A model generated the notes under the pieces. That model was not told the DNA's origin, ran no database searches, and was given only the letters and a program-made list of their open reading frames with translations. 64,000 nucleotides of DNA from Dipteris shenzhenensis (Eukaryota > Polypodiophyta > Polypodiopsida > Gleicheniales), in assembly GCA_047967505.1 (NCBI GenBank), contig CM106540.1; one strand, 5' to 3'. Both the position numbers and the translations under genes were made by a program. Positions 22,330-33,798 of the stretch are shown in pieces (the stretch's first letter is position 1; the number at the start of each line of letters is the position of its first letter).

Positions 22330-25300
22330 ATGGCATCCTCTTTCATGTCTGAAAAGGAGTTTTTCAGCATTAAAAAGTTTGATGGGACAAACCTCTCTTT
22401 GTGGAAAGAACAAATAAGGGATGTGCTTATTCAAAAGAAGCAGATTAAACCCTTGGCAGGGATTGAAGCTAAGCCTGCAAAATTGGAATGAGTTAGATGC
22501 ATTAGCAAAATCTACTATTAGACTTCATCTTGCAGAGTCAGTTTATTTCACAGTAGTAAATGAGTAGACTGCAGAAGATTTGTGGAAGAAACTGTGTGCC
22601 ACTAATCAAAAGGAAACTGTCTCTAATAAAGTTTACCTCATGAAGAGGTTGTTTGAGCTGCAGATGAAGGAAGGGGTCTCCATTGCTTCTCACTTGAATG
22701 AATTCAATATTATTTTCAGCCAGCTTCAGGCTCAGAAGATAAATTTTGATGTGGAGACTAAGGCAATATTTCTCTTATGTTCATTGCCATCCTCATGGGA
22801 TACCTTCCGTACAGCTATCAGTAACTTTGCACCTGGTGGAGTACTAAAATTTGATGATGTTGTGGATAGCTTGTTGGCCAAGGAGATTAGACGGAAGTCT
22901 ATGGATGGCAACAAGCAGGATGTAGCCTTAAATGTGCAAAGGGGCAGATCACAGTTCAGGGGGAAGTCCCAAGAAAGAGGGAAGTCTCGTAGCAAATCCA
23001 GGGCACGGAACATTGAGTGTTACCACTATGGCAAGAAGGGCCATATGAAAAAGGATTGCTACAAGCTGAAAAGAGAGCAAAAGGATAAGAAAAAGAATGC
23101 AAATTGGGGTGCAAATCAAAAGGAAGAGAGTCCAAGGGAGGACAAAGGAAAAGTGAAGATCGAGGAGATCAATGCAGTCACACATGATAGTGACAATGAC
23201 GTTCTCTTCATGTCTAGTTTATCTGCAGAGTTGCTTACCACTTCAGATGATGCATATTCCCAGGATTGGATTTTGGATTCTAGTGGTTCATTCCATGTTA
23301 CTCCCCATAGGGAATGGTTCTCCACTTATGACAGTGGAAAGACAGGTTGTGTGCATCTTGGAAATGACTATCCATGTGACATAGTGGGAGCAGGTGACAT
23401 AAAGTTTTCTTTTGCAAATGGGTCTGCATTTGTTTTGAAACATGTGAGACATGTGCCTAAGCCGACCAAGAGTCTTATTTCAGTGGGTCAGGTAGATGAT
23501 GCTGGTTTTCACACCACTTTTGGCATTCAAAGTTGGAAAATTCAAACGGGCTCTATGCTTTTGGCTAGGGGTGCCAAGTGTGGGACTTTGTATCCCTTAC
23601 ATGTATCAGGGGTATTTGATCATGTTGTTGCAATAACCAAGCAGCCAAGCACTTCTTTGTGGCATTGTAGGTTGGGGCACATGAGCCAGAATGGAATGAA
23701 ACTCTTATGCCGTTTGGGTTATGTACCGCATTTGAGTTTCTCTGATTTTGAATTTTGTGAGCACTGTCTCTATGGGAAGCAGGCTAAATCAGCCCATAAA
23801 AGAAGGGGAAAGAAAGAGTTTGAAATGCTTGATTTGGTGCATTCAGATGTATGTGGTCCCATGCCTACACGGTCATTAGGCAGGGCTAAATACTATGTGA
23901 CATTCATCGATGATGCAACTAGGAAAGTGTGGGCTTATGCTATAGCTCGGAAGAGTGATGTGTTCCAGGTATTTCAGAAATGGCTGGCCTTGGTTGAGAA
24001 TCAGTCAGGTAGAACGCTTAAATGCCTACGGACTGACAATGGTGGAGAGTATCTCTCTCATGACTTTCAGCATTTCTGTGATACATGTGGGATTAAGAGG
24101 GAGCTCACATCCCCTCGTACTCCAGAGCAAAATCCAGTTGCAGAAAAGATGAACCGTACCACTCAAGAAAGGTTGCAATGCATGCTTTCCAATGCAAGTC
24201 TTTCTGGTGGTTTTTGGGCTGAGGCAATGAAGACTGCAGTGCATGTGATCAATAGATCACCTAGTAAGAGTTTGCATGGTGGTATTCCTAAAGAGGCATG
24301 GAGTGGCAAGAAGCCCTCTTACTCTCATTTGCATATATTTGGGTGTGAGGCATATGTACAAGTGCCAAAAGAGCTTCGAAAGAAGCTAGATCCTAACTCT
24401 AGGAAATGCATCTTTCTGGGTTATGGTGAAAGTGGAGAGATGGGCTACATCTCTGGGATCCAAAAGTAAAGATCATACGCAGCCATGATGTGGTCTTCAA
24501 TGAGAAGAAGATGCATAAGGCACCCATGAGGGATGTGGAAATGAGGAGAATCACTTTCCAGGATGTGAATCCACCTGCATATGTTGATAGACAGCAAGCT
24601 ATCCATGCACCAAATGTGCAAGAAATGGTACCACCAAGTACTCCCACAGGTATACAATCAAGGATAGATGATGGATCATCTATTGGTGGAAATGATGAGC
24701 CAAATGTGGCTGATATATGCAGGTGGGATAGCAAGCTGAAATGCCCTTGAGAAGATCTTCTAGAGTGTCTAGACCGCCTGATAAGTTTGTTCCAGGGGTA
24801 GACTATGCGATGCTTACTGATTGCGGGGAGCCTTCTTGCTACAAAGAGGCTATGATGTGCGAGGATCAACGCAAGTGGGAGTATGCTATGCAATCAGAGA
24901 TGAGTTCACTTATGAAGAATAATACTTGGGACTTGGTTTCTTTGCCACATGAAAAGAAAGCATTGCCATGTAAATGGGCCTACAAAATGGTGGTCACAGG
25001 TGATGATGTGCCTAGGTACAAGGCCTGTTTGGTCGCTAAAGGGTTCAAGCAAGAGAAGGGTGTGGACTTTGATGAGATATTCTCTCGGGTTGTGAAGATG
25101 ACCATACTTAGATGCATGCTTGGACTAGTGGCATCAGAGGATATGGAGCTTATGCAGATGGATGTCAAGACAGCTTTCTTGCATGGGGATTTGCATGAGG
25201 AAATTTACATGGTGCAACCGGAAGGCTTTGAAGAAAAGGGCAAAGAGCATTTAGTTTGCAAGCTGAAGAAGAGTCTCTATGGTCTTAAGCAAGTGCCTAG

Positions 25301-26377
25301 AGAATGGTATCAGAAGTTTGATGCTTTCATTCGGTCCCAGGGTTTTAGAAGGAGTGAAATTGATCACTACCTCTACACTAAAAGGGCTAAGGATAATAGC
25401 CTGATAATCCTGGCACTATATGTGGATGATATGCTATTGGCTAGCAAGAATACTTATGAGCTAGATGCATTAAAGGCCAAGTTGCATGAGGCCTTTGATA
25501 TGAAGGATTTGGGACTTGTAAGTCATATTCTTGGTATGCACATCACGCGTGATCGGAGTAGGAAACTCCTTTGGCTTTCACAAAAAGAGTATGTTACAAA
25601 AGTATTGCAGCATTTCAATATGGAGGGGGGGAAGGCAGTGAGCACTCCATTGCCTCCATATGTGAAACTGAGTCATATAGATAGTCCCAAATCAGATGAG
25701 GAAAGGGCCATAATGGCCAAGGTTCCTTATGCATCAGTAGTTGGGAGTCTTATGTATGCTATGATAGCTACTAGACCAGACATTGCATTTGCGTGGGAGT
25801 TGTTAGCCGGTATATGGCTAATCCAGGAAAGAGGCATTGGGAGGCAGTTAAGTGCATCATGAGGTACAAGAAGGGTACCAAGGAGATGTGCATCTGCTTT
25901 GGTAGAGGAGACATGCGTGTACTTGGGTACACAGATTCAGACTATGCAGGGCATGTGGATAGTAGGAGATCCACTTCTGGTTATGTGTTCACCTTTGCAG
26001 GTGGTGCAGTGTCATGGATGTCTCGTGCACAGAAGTGTGTTGCTTTGTCTACTACAAAGGCTGAGTATGTTGCAGCCATAGAGGGTTGCAAGGAGGCTAT
26101 ATGGCTTGATCGGCTAGTGGGAGATTTGGGAATTCATACAGGTGTACCGACATTGCATAGTGATTCCATGAGTGCTATTCAGCTAGCACGGAATCCGGTC
26201 TTTCATGCAAAGACCAAACACATTGAGGTCAGGTACCATTTCATCAGGGAGGTACTTGAGGACAAGCGCATAGAGCTTGTCAAGGTTCATACACATGATA
26301 ACCCTACAGATATGCTGACAAAGAGTGTACCTAGTCTGCGGTTTGAGTATTGTCGTGTATTGATGGGCATTGGATAG
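22330..26377 (+). pseudogene. Copia-A gag-pol polyprotein, decayed
   Basis: The gag start is MASSFMSEKEF at 22330. The gag knuckle near 23014 reads CYHYGKKGHMKKDC, with Tyr where the second Cys belongs. Protease near 23264 reads WILDSSGSFHVT, altering the DSGA core. The pre-integrase zinc finger (LWHCRLGHM, CEHCLYGK) and the integrase acidic residues (HSDVCGPM, RTDNGGEY, VAEKMNR) are kept. RT at 24741-25862 has LYVDDMLL. RNase H at 25793-26377 ends VLMGIG. Breaks: a frameshift near 22488, a stop at about 22563, a frameshift near 24450 and one near 25795. Domain order identifies Ty1/copia. Confidence 0.92.
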
Positions 26378-26430
26378 TATGCTCACTGGTTGTTCTCCCT
26401 TAAAGGCACATTGTCCTTTAAGTGGGAGGT

Positions 26431-26601
26431 TGTGGGGGTTAAAGGTCACTGTGCCTTTACCCCGCTTATGTACAATACTCAAACACATATATAAATGAAT
26501 GAACAAGAAGATTAGGGTGGTTCTACACCCACCAAAACTTGTGTGGCTCTCTGTCTTTCTCTCTCCTCCTTCTGTTCTTGCTTCCGTTGAGAGCACTCTT
26601 A
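26431..26601 (+). repeat. Copia-A 3' LTR
   Basis: It starts TGTGGGGGTTAAAGG directly after the purine tract and ends GAGCACTCTTA, a one-base change from the expected CA end. It has three extra bases (TCC) in the CT-rich part compared with the 5' LTR. Confidence 0.92.
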
Positions 26602-26606
26602 GTTAT

Positions 26607-27712
26607 TGACCCGAACTTGCAGTGCAAGGCATTGCTTTGTAAGGTGGTGGTGAGGGGACTCATGCCTAGGCAGGAACCTTGGAAGGATTTCTTTTTTGGA
26701 CGCATTTAGGCTTGCACACCAACCTTGGGAGATGATTGGGTGGACAGCCTTCGCTGGATTTTCACTTCAGCCCCTCTCAGATCTCCTGCCTCTCCTCTCA
26801 TGACTGCCATCCTAAAAGCTTGGGGGAGCTTCAAGAACACTCTTCGAAGGATTCCACCTTCTACCGTCGAAGAGATTGATAGGCAGCCAATCATTTGGAA
26901 TGATAGTATTCTTAACGAGCATGCCAGACCACTGGGCACTTCCCATTACATGCAGTGGTGTAAATGGGAGAGAGGCCCCGCCTACACAGTAGGCACTTGG
27001 AAATCTTTTATCAGGCTACCTGAAGATTAGAGACTGCAGTTCGTGAGTCACCTCAGAGGGGTAGCATGCAAGATTTAGCAAATAGATGCAGCCATCCTGG
27101 TGGAATGGACAGTTGAGTTGACTATTACTTCCACCACTTGGATGGGGGCTTTTTCGAGGACATCAGTTCCTTTACAGGTGATCGCTCTCCGAGGTCTCGA
27201 GAAAGACGCATTGGTCTTTGATGTTGGGGATGGAGGTTTACTTTCTACATCCAAGGATAGCATACTTCTTGAGGTTGCCTTTCAACCTGTCAGGATTGCT
27301 GGTTTTGTGGACCATGGAGCGGGCTTGCAGTGGTACTTAGACCCCGACCCTCTGCTCTTGGCCTTGGGATCTTGGAGGTTGTGGTTATATGGAGGTGCAC
27401 CTATTAGGTGCTTACAGTGGGACCCAGGAGAGTGGTAGTGGATAGATCATGGGCACCGAGAGAGGGGGATTCCCTTCTTTTGTTTCACGGTTGGTAATGC
27501 CAGGATATTTCAGCTGAACAGTAGGGGTTGGATTCCCTGCAGAGCCCCCCATTGGGAAAGATTCTTCATCACTGCAGATTTGCATAGAACTTTTTGGAGG
27601 AGGCTCTGGAAATCCCTCAGAAATAGAAAGATCACTCTTTTCTTTTGGCTTTCTATTCATGGAGGGATTGCAGTGAACCTGTGGAGATCACGATTTGGGG
27701 CTGATGATTCTT
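26607..27712 (+). pseudogene. LINE ORF2 fragment, second piece
   Basis: It continues the first LINE piece in frame (DPNLQCKALLCK, RGLMPRQEPWKDFF). After stops near 26708, 27030 and 27076 it proceeds through WRRLWKSLRNRKITLFFW, the start of the zinc-binding reverse-transcriptase-associated domain, to RFGADDSL. It is interrupted there by foreign DNA. Confidence 0.8.
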
Positions 27713-29247
27713 TGTCAAGGTTTGAGTTGATTGATTATCACAATATATAGTAGGTGGCTTTGTCTCATCAAATCATATAACTTCACATGCTTTTGTTGTG
27801 AGAGCTCTATATTCTACTTCTATTGAGGACAAAGAAATTGTGGGTTATTTATTGGTAGATAAACAAGATAAAGTACCCTAAGAAAATTGCAAATCCTTGT
27901 GTTGATCTAATGAAAAATAGTGTCTAGAATTGACATCAGAGTATGTAGCAATAAGATACCTAAATATGATCAAGAGTGCCTAGAAAAGACACCAAAGATA
28001 GTACTTTTCCATGTGCGAAACCATGGTTCAAGCTAATCCAAATTGGATATATATTGACCAATGTACGAAGCACTAAATATAGGTAATTTCATGCTCTTCG
28101 GAGCAAACTTAGTTGGATAGCTATCTATCCCCCTAGGCTTTTGTAGAGTTTGTTCTCTAGTCAAAGTGGCCTAAGCATTCACTAATGTGCATTAAATAAT
28201 CTAAAAATTGATGCAAGGTACAATGTGCTTGAAAAATGATGATGTTGCATTCATGTGCACATGCAAGTGTGTGCTAGTAGAGGAGTGTGCATATGGAGCA
28301 CTATCTTGACATGGTAGTGTCTTACACATGCAGAATGAAGATTGTGCTTAGATGGCAGTGTGCATGTTGTGCTAAGGTGAAAGGACACTAATTGGATACT
28401 GATGTAGACTTGTTGAGGTAGTGGATAAGTTGATCATGTGCTAGTTGCTTGCCATGTGTGATTTTAAATTAGGTACCTAATTTGTCATGTGTCAGTCATA
28501 GGGTGGCTTATCCCGTTCTACCATGTGTCTCTTTCTAAGTGGGGTTTGATGCCCTTATTTGCCACGTAGCTGGCCCATTTGCCACATGGCAGATGTTGAC
28601 CTTGTGGATTGTGGTCTGTGAAGAGGCAGTGCATGGAGTTTGCAATGTTGAAGTTGGTGATGAAGACTGTACAGTTGAGGAATGGAGATGGCCATGTGAT
28701 CAGTTACAAATGTTGTGCGATGGTAAGGACTGCACGAACAACACACGAGATTGTGGTAGACGGATAGCTCTCGTTGGCTGTATGAATTGAGATCGTACAA
28801 GCTTGGAGCTTTGTGTGCTAAGGCTTGGATAGATTTTGTGGGCTGTCAAGGCTACTAGAGTGCTGCTCGAGGCTAGGAGGAGATTGGCAGCGAAAATGAT
28901 GTTGTCTCCCTCTGCCATTCTTGGTGAGCAGACTTGTTGGTTATAGGAGTAACTCTTGTTGACGTCTGATGACCCCATGAGGGCCCTGCCTTGTGGCTTG
29001 ATGTTAAACAAATTCGTCTCTTCAATGTGTATATAGTCTCATCCCGGCCAACATTTTTGCCGCTCTTGGTGAGTAGACTTGTTGGTTATGGGAGTGACCC
29101 TTGTTGTTGGGTGTGTTGAGTACAATCCAAAGGATCGATGTCTGCTGACGCTACAAAAATTATTCTCTTCTTCTTCTGCTATGCACGAAGAAATAATTAC
29201 TCTATCCTAAGACATGATCATGTGGGTTGACGAGTAGCTCGTTGTCA
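27713..29247. other. Foreign segment inside the LINE, with an antisense copia scrap
   Basis: The two sides belong to the same LINE zinc-binding region, so this 1.5-kb segment is an insertion. TTGTCA occurs at both edges (27712-27717 and 29242-29247) and may be its target duplication. On the minus strand 27716-27870 encodes copia RNase H (SLSSIEVEYRALTTKACE, PPTIYCDNQST). The remainder shows no domain. A direct repeat containing CTTGGTGAGCAGACTTG is at about 28918 and 29063. LTR ends were not found. Confidence 0.6.
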
Positions 29248-29898
29248 TTCTGCAGAGGAGTCAGTGTGACATTGCCTTTGGGACTGTAGTCAGGCGAGGA
29301 CTATTTGGAAAGGGGTTGCTCGGATACTCAGTATCTTTCACACTTTCCCTTTCTTCATGACTTGGGGCTCGGTCACATGGTTATCTCTTACTGGGCCCCA
29401 GGTGTTTTATGAGGGTGAGCCTTCTTCTTGGGCACTCTCGGTCTGCCGGCAAGTGATAGAGCCCTGCTCTCTGCAGGATGTACCACTTACTCCCTTCAGA
29501 GCTTCTCATGTTTTAGTGGACACCTCTTGGGAGATTTTGGCTAGCATTTCCTCTTGGCACATTTGGAGAGCCAGATGTACTGAGGCCTTGGATGGCACCC
29601 AGATACACCCATCACAGGTGTTCATAGTTATTTGGACTGACACGGTTCACACTTTGATAGCCATATGGGCTAGCATGCAGGGCTCTTCATGGGCAGCCTC
29701 TTCTAGAAGGACTATATTTCTTCGAGTCTGGAGGGGTTCTCCCTTTTCCTCGGAGGTTTCTACTGGATTGAGATGGCATTATCAGCCTCAATCCTTTCTT
29801 TTTGGCTCTTGAGCTTTTCGTGCATTGCATGATGTATCCCGTATGCAGCTTGCTCTAACGGTTTTTCTTTAATACTTAATAGAAGTCTCTTTTTGCCC
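29248..29898 (+). pseudogene. LINE ORF2 C-terminus
   Basis: The zinc-binding end reads CHSAEESV, stop, HCLWDCSQARTIW from about 29244. In a shifted frame the C-terminal region follows (29357-29812) with SWHIWRARCTEAL. The poly-A tail at 29899-29911 follows the 3' untranslated end. Confidence 0.8.
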
Positions 29899-30086
29899 AA
29901 AAAAAAAAAAATCAATCTCAGTGAAATACTTCATCGCTCCGGCCAAACGGTCTATCAAATCATCAGAATGAGGAAGAGAATATCGATTCTTAATTGTCAC
30001 TTTATTCAATCATTTATAATCTATTCACATTCTCCATGAATTATCTTTCTTCTTTCTTAAGAGGACAGGTGCTCCCCAAGGTGATT

Positions 30087-30352
30087 TACTTGGGCGGATG
30101 TAGCCCATATTCAGATAATCTTGTAGCTATGAAGCTAACTCATCCTCCTCAAGGTGGCTCATCCTATAAGGTGGAACACTAATAGGTTGAGCCCCAGGTA
30201 CTAAATCTATGCGATGGTCTACTTGGGCGGATGTAGTCCATATTCAGATAATCTTGTAGCATTGAAGTTAACTCATCCTCCTCAAGCTGGCTCATCTTAT
30301 AAGGTGGAACACTAAAAGGTTGAGCCCCAAGTACTAAATCTATGTGATGGCC
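30087..30352. repeat. 133-bp tandem duplication in gypsy RT
   Basis: Two adjacent copies, 30087-30219 and 30220-30352, share TACTTGGGCGGATGTAG and about 130 bases overall with few differences. The period is not a multiple of three, so it shifts the frame. Confidence 0.88.
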
Positions 30353-30679
30353 TACAACCCGCTTTGGAGGTAAACCTTCCGACAGTTGAGCAGGGAATAC
30401 ATCATCCAACAACGTTCTCAATTCACGGTGTTCAAACACACTTAAATCATTTTTGTTAGTAACAGAAACAACAAATGAAGAAAGCAGAATCAAAACACAC
30501 TGATACACATCATAATGAGAAGTGTTTATTATATTCCGAAGCTGCATTGCAGATACAGTAGGTCCCTGAGAAGAGGGAATATTATCACACTGAATACAAA
30601 ATTAGGTGTCCTTATCCAAAAAAGAAAGGGTATGCTCTTTCCATCTAATCCGAATATTGTGGGTTTCAAACCACTCTAT

Positions 30680-31019
30680 TCCGATTAACAAGTCCACATG
30701 TTCCAAGTGCATGACATAGCATGTAAGAGCAGCTATGTAGTCTTGAATCCAGATAGAAAGCGCTTCGATCTTGCGATCCCAAAATTGCTTCCCAGTTGGA
30801 AGCTGCATCTCGTAGGTGTGATCGCTAGGTATCGTGGACAACCCCATCTTCCGATTAACAAGTCCACATGTTCCACGTGCATGACATAGCACGTAAGAGC
30901 AGCTGTGTAGTCTTGAATCCAGATAGAAAGTGCTTCAATCTTGCAATCCCAAAATTGCTTCCCAGTTGGAAGCTGCATCTCGTAGGTGTGATTGCTAGGT
31001 ATCGTGGACAGCCCCATCT
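30680..31019. repeat. 170-bp tandem duplication in gypsy protease
   Basis: 30680-30849 and 30850-31019 both start TCCGATTAACAAGTCCACAT and run through the protease-coding stretch with about a dozen substitutions. The period shifts the frame. Confidence 0.9.
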
Positions 31020-31139
31020 TCTGCACAAGTTTATAATTAACAAAGTTGTGAGAGCTACCTGGGTCAAGAAAGTGGGCAGGTAATGACATTTAGAGAAATA
31101 CTTGTCATCGAAACTTGATTAGCTCCCTTAGCTTTGGTA

Positions 31140-32174
31140 CCTGGACCCGCATGGAGCTTCGGTCCCAGTGCTTGCATCTGGTTCTTGCACTTAGGACAAT
31201 CATTCCTAGTGTGGTCCCACTGCTCTCATATGAAGCAATGTCCTTCTTCCTTTAGCTTCAATGTACGAAGGAAACAGGCACGACCATTCTTCGTCTGAGT
31301 CGAATGTTTCTTGGAGGCATTGTCTATAGACTTTGACTCCCCGGTACCAGTGGTAGACTGGAAGAACTTCCTCTTGTTCTTCCCACTCGTGTCAGCAACT
31401 ATGGTTTCCTTTGCACTGGCCATGGTATCATCATAGATGCGCGTGTAATTCATGGCCCTCTTGCAAAGTGGTACACTTGTTGTTCTTGATCTGTAACTTG
31501 TACAAGTCAAGCAAACCACCCACAAAGAAACCTAACAAGGTCACTGGATCCATCTTTGTAGCTCTGGTCTGCAAATCCCGAAACCTCTGAAAATAAACCT
31601 TAAAAGTTAGATTCAGCTTGGACATATCGAGGGCTTTGAGCTTGCCTACGATATCGTAATCTTTCTCCTTTAGAAACTCTTTCCTTAAGACCCCTTTGAA
31701 TTCTATCCATGTTGCAAGCTTGGGTTGGAGTTCCTTCCACCACAATAAAGCCTTTCCTGACATAAACCCTGCTGCAAGCTGTATTTTCTTGACATTTGGG
31801 TAAAGGTGAAACTAGAAGTGTACTTGCCACTTGTGCAACCAAGTGTCAACAACTTCCTTGGTATGAGACTTCTGATCTTTGGGAAAAGGATCTGGAGTGA
31901 TGTTCGGACCTAACACTGAAGCCATGGCATCCACATGTGTGAGTGCCTGAACAGTGCTAGTCAAAAGTGTGAGTGTTGTCTGAATCCCTTGAAGTTGTTG
32001 TGTCAACCCCATTTGATTCGTGTTAATCTGCTCAAACTTTTCATCGAGAGCAATGATGAATTCACTGAAGACTTTCTTCGTAATTAGATCATCGTAGAGA
32101 CCTTGGTCATCCTCCACATGGTAGTTCATATCCTGGTCTCCCATCGAAAGCTCGAGGTCTACGGAATCAGCCAT
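31140..32174 (-). pseudogene. Gypsy gag
   Basis: It starts MADSVDLELSMGDQ at 32174. A glutamine-rich helix (FEQINTNQMGLTQQLQG) leads to the capsid-like core with KALLWWKELQ, LRKEFLKEKDYD and YFQRFRDLQTRATK. A knuckle-like end near 31230 reads GHCFI, stop, EQWDHTRNDC, so one Cys codon appears lost to TGA. Frameshifts near 31810 and 31440 break it. Confidence 0.8.
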
Positions 32175-33008
32175 GACTGAAATCTGATCTGAAAAGAAGA
32201 TAGGCTAGAGAAGAGAAGCAAGCAGGTGGCCTCGGAGCTAGGAGGTAGGAATGAAGTGAAAGCTAGCCAGAAAGGAGGCAATGGAAGAAGAGAAAGCTGG
32301 TCCATGGAGAAGGTAAGCTGGCTGTGCTGAGCTGATGTGGCAACTCAAATTCTTGGACTTGGGATTCCCCTCCTGGCTGTCTGTACGAAGTGCTGCAGCA
32401 GGCCGTACAGGTGGTCTGGCTCTCGAGCGTGAAGGTGTAGAGGGGCTGGGATGCTGCGCAATTTACAGGCTATGGGAGAAGGCAAATCGGTCAAACTAGT
32501 AGCGGGAGAAAGGCTTTTAGTAAAGCCCTACTTTTCCAAAAGCTCACCCTCCAAAAACGGAGGGATATGCTTTTTGAAGCCTCCAAGCCCCCCCGAAAAG
32601 CAACTGGCCTAGATTGCGATCTAGCCCTATCCTGCTGCACACCTTCCTGCGCTCCCCTTCTACCTACCATCACAATCCCTGAGCAGCTAGCCGATGCGCA
32701 GGGTCCCCTTTGGTTTGCCCCAGTAGTGCACTCTCTCCTGACTCCCTTTTGACGCCTCTACCCGGACCTCACTACTTCCTTCTAACTACACCTCTCTCCA
32801 TCTCTCTCAACCTATCACTTCTTGCAACGAAATCACCCTGCACTCCCTCTCTCTCTCTCCTTCCTTCTATCCCAATCTAATACCACTTCCCTTAATCGAT
32901 GAACCAGCAGACACTTGTAAGGTTTGAACATGAATTTCGAAATTAGGGCATACCTGGAGAAAAAATTGTCCAAAGTTCTCGCAACCAGAAGTTCCTACCT
33001 CAAGAGTT
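32175..33008 (-). other. Gypsy 5' leader
   Basis: About 830 bases lie between the gag start and the primer-binding site. Short frames only; no domain recognised. The part near the primer site (32830-33000) resembles leaders of plant gypsy elements in being pyrimidine-rich on the plus strand. Confidence 0.55.
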
Positions 33009-33021
33009 GGCTCTGATACCA
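33009..33021 (-). promoter_or_regulatory. Gypsy primer-binding site
   Basis: On the minus strand this reads TGGTATCAGAGCC, complementary to initiator-Met tRNA, one base inside the LTR edge. Confidence 0.85.
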
Positions 33022-33022
33022 A

Positions 33023-33763
33023 TGGACATGACCCCAACACTCCTGAAACCTCTGACTTGCAAGAAAACACAAGAACACACCAAACGTGAGGAAATTGAGC
33101 AGGCTGCTCACCACCCAACCATGACATCTACGGGATGCAATCTCGAAAAGCCACGAGCTGACCTACTGGCATGAACTCCCAACAAGATCCTAACCAGCCT
33201 GGTGTCCCATACCACCAGGTGGTGCTATGAAGCTTGGGATCTGCTGTTGGGCCTTGGGCTACACTATGATGTAGGCGCGTGTCCGTGACTCAATCCAAGA
33301 TCAGACCTAGCACCTGGGAACGAGACTTGCTCCCATCGGCTCCTTGAGAACTGAACCTTTGGGCCCCTTATATAGCCCCTTATATAGACTTGAGCCCCAA
33401 GCGTCAAAAATAGCAAAGACCTCTAACTGGTTCATACCCTTGCCACTCAACCCGAAAATCAAGCCTGCCTAGCTCTAAGCCTCCCCAGGCTACCTGAGCT
33501 AGTCTTGTGTACCCAGAACATGATGGATACCCATCTATGCACATGACACTGAATATGGTGATGAGGAGGTTAGGAGGCTACAAGCCCTTCACACCTTGCT
33601 GTCCCACCCTTCAAAAAACCTCCCTTCAAATCTAAAAACAGCCTTCAAAAGTCTGCGTACCTTCCTTGACTCCCAAACAGTCCACTCCAATCCTCCTCAC
33701 GAACACCTCCAAAAAATAGCCCTACTGCTCCTCTCTGTGTGTTGGTTTAACACTCCCTCAACA
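33023..33763 (-). repeat. Gypsy 5' LTR
   Basis: On the minus strand it starts TGTTGAGGGAGTGTTAAACC and ends CATGTCCA. A TATA-like CTATATAAGGGG lies near 33375, which would be the promoter. The inner 290 bases match the 3' remnant at 18133-18440. Confidence 0.75.
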
Positions 33764-33786
33764 CCTTGGGTCTCTAGCCATCAGTA

Positions 33787-33798
33787 GCTGTGATACCA
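33787..33798 (-). promoter_or_regulatory. Copia-C primer-binding site
   Basis: The minus strand reads TGGTATCACAGC directly at the LTR edge. Only about 23 bases of Copia-C leader remain between it and the gypsy insertion. Confidence 0.75.

Larger units (their letters stand above)
20737..26601 (+). mobile_element. Complete Copia-A retrotransposon
   Basis: LTRs of 168 and 171 bp (20737-20904 and 26431-26601) differ at about ten positions by eye. GTTAT flanks both ends (20732-20736 and 26602-26606). A primer site follows the 5' LTR and a purine-rich tract (GTGGGAGGT) precedes the 3' LTR. The internal region encodes the full gag-PR-INT-RT-RH order but is broken by stops and frameshifts. Removing it with one GTTAT restores the LINE frame. 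Confidence 0.93.
20574..29908 (+). mobile_element. 5'-truncated L1-type LINE, interrupted by copia
   Basis: Sense-strand LINE pieces lie at 20574-20736, 26607-27712 and 29248-29898, followed by poly-A at 29899-29911. They encode the C-terminal end of ORF2. The pieces flank a complete copia element and a second foreign segment. The copy is 5'-truncated, as is usual after target-primed reverse transcription, and lies in a gypsy RT with a 10-bp duplication. Confidence 0.85.
29919..31130 (-). pseudogene. Gypsy protease and start of reverse transcriptase
   Basis: Minus strand. The protease core reads FLDPGSSHNFVNYKLVQKMG near 31060, with DPGSS in place of the usual D-S/T-G. The RT upstream region reads LPPKRVVGHHIDLVLGAQPFS near 30350. 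Two tandem duplications (30680-31019 and 30087-30352) interrupt it. The RT continues across the LINE at 20563. Confidence 0.8.
18133..33763 (-). mobile_element. Ty3/gypsy element, antisense, interrupted by a LINE
   Basis: Right to left the element has a 5' LTR (33023-33763), primer site (33009-33021), leader, gag (32174-31140), protease and RT start (31130-29919), then after the LINE the rest of RT, RNase H, integrase and a chromodomain-like end (20563-18437), and a shortened 3' LTR (18133-18440). The order PR-RT-RH-INT defines Ty3/gypsy. I see no matching target-site duplication, and deletions have removed part of the integrase and of the 3' LTR. Confidence 0.85.

Noticed and set aside
28300-29250. 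A possible solo LTR or MITE in the segment inside the LINE
   Set aside because: No inverted termini, TG/CA ends or primer site could be found by eye.
18133-33763. A target-site duplication for the gypsy element
   Set aside because: The bases outside the two ends (GGGGC and CCTTG) do not match, so none is claimed; deletion at the left end is likely.
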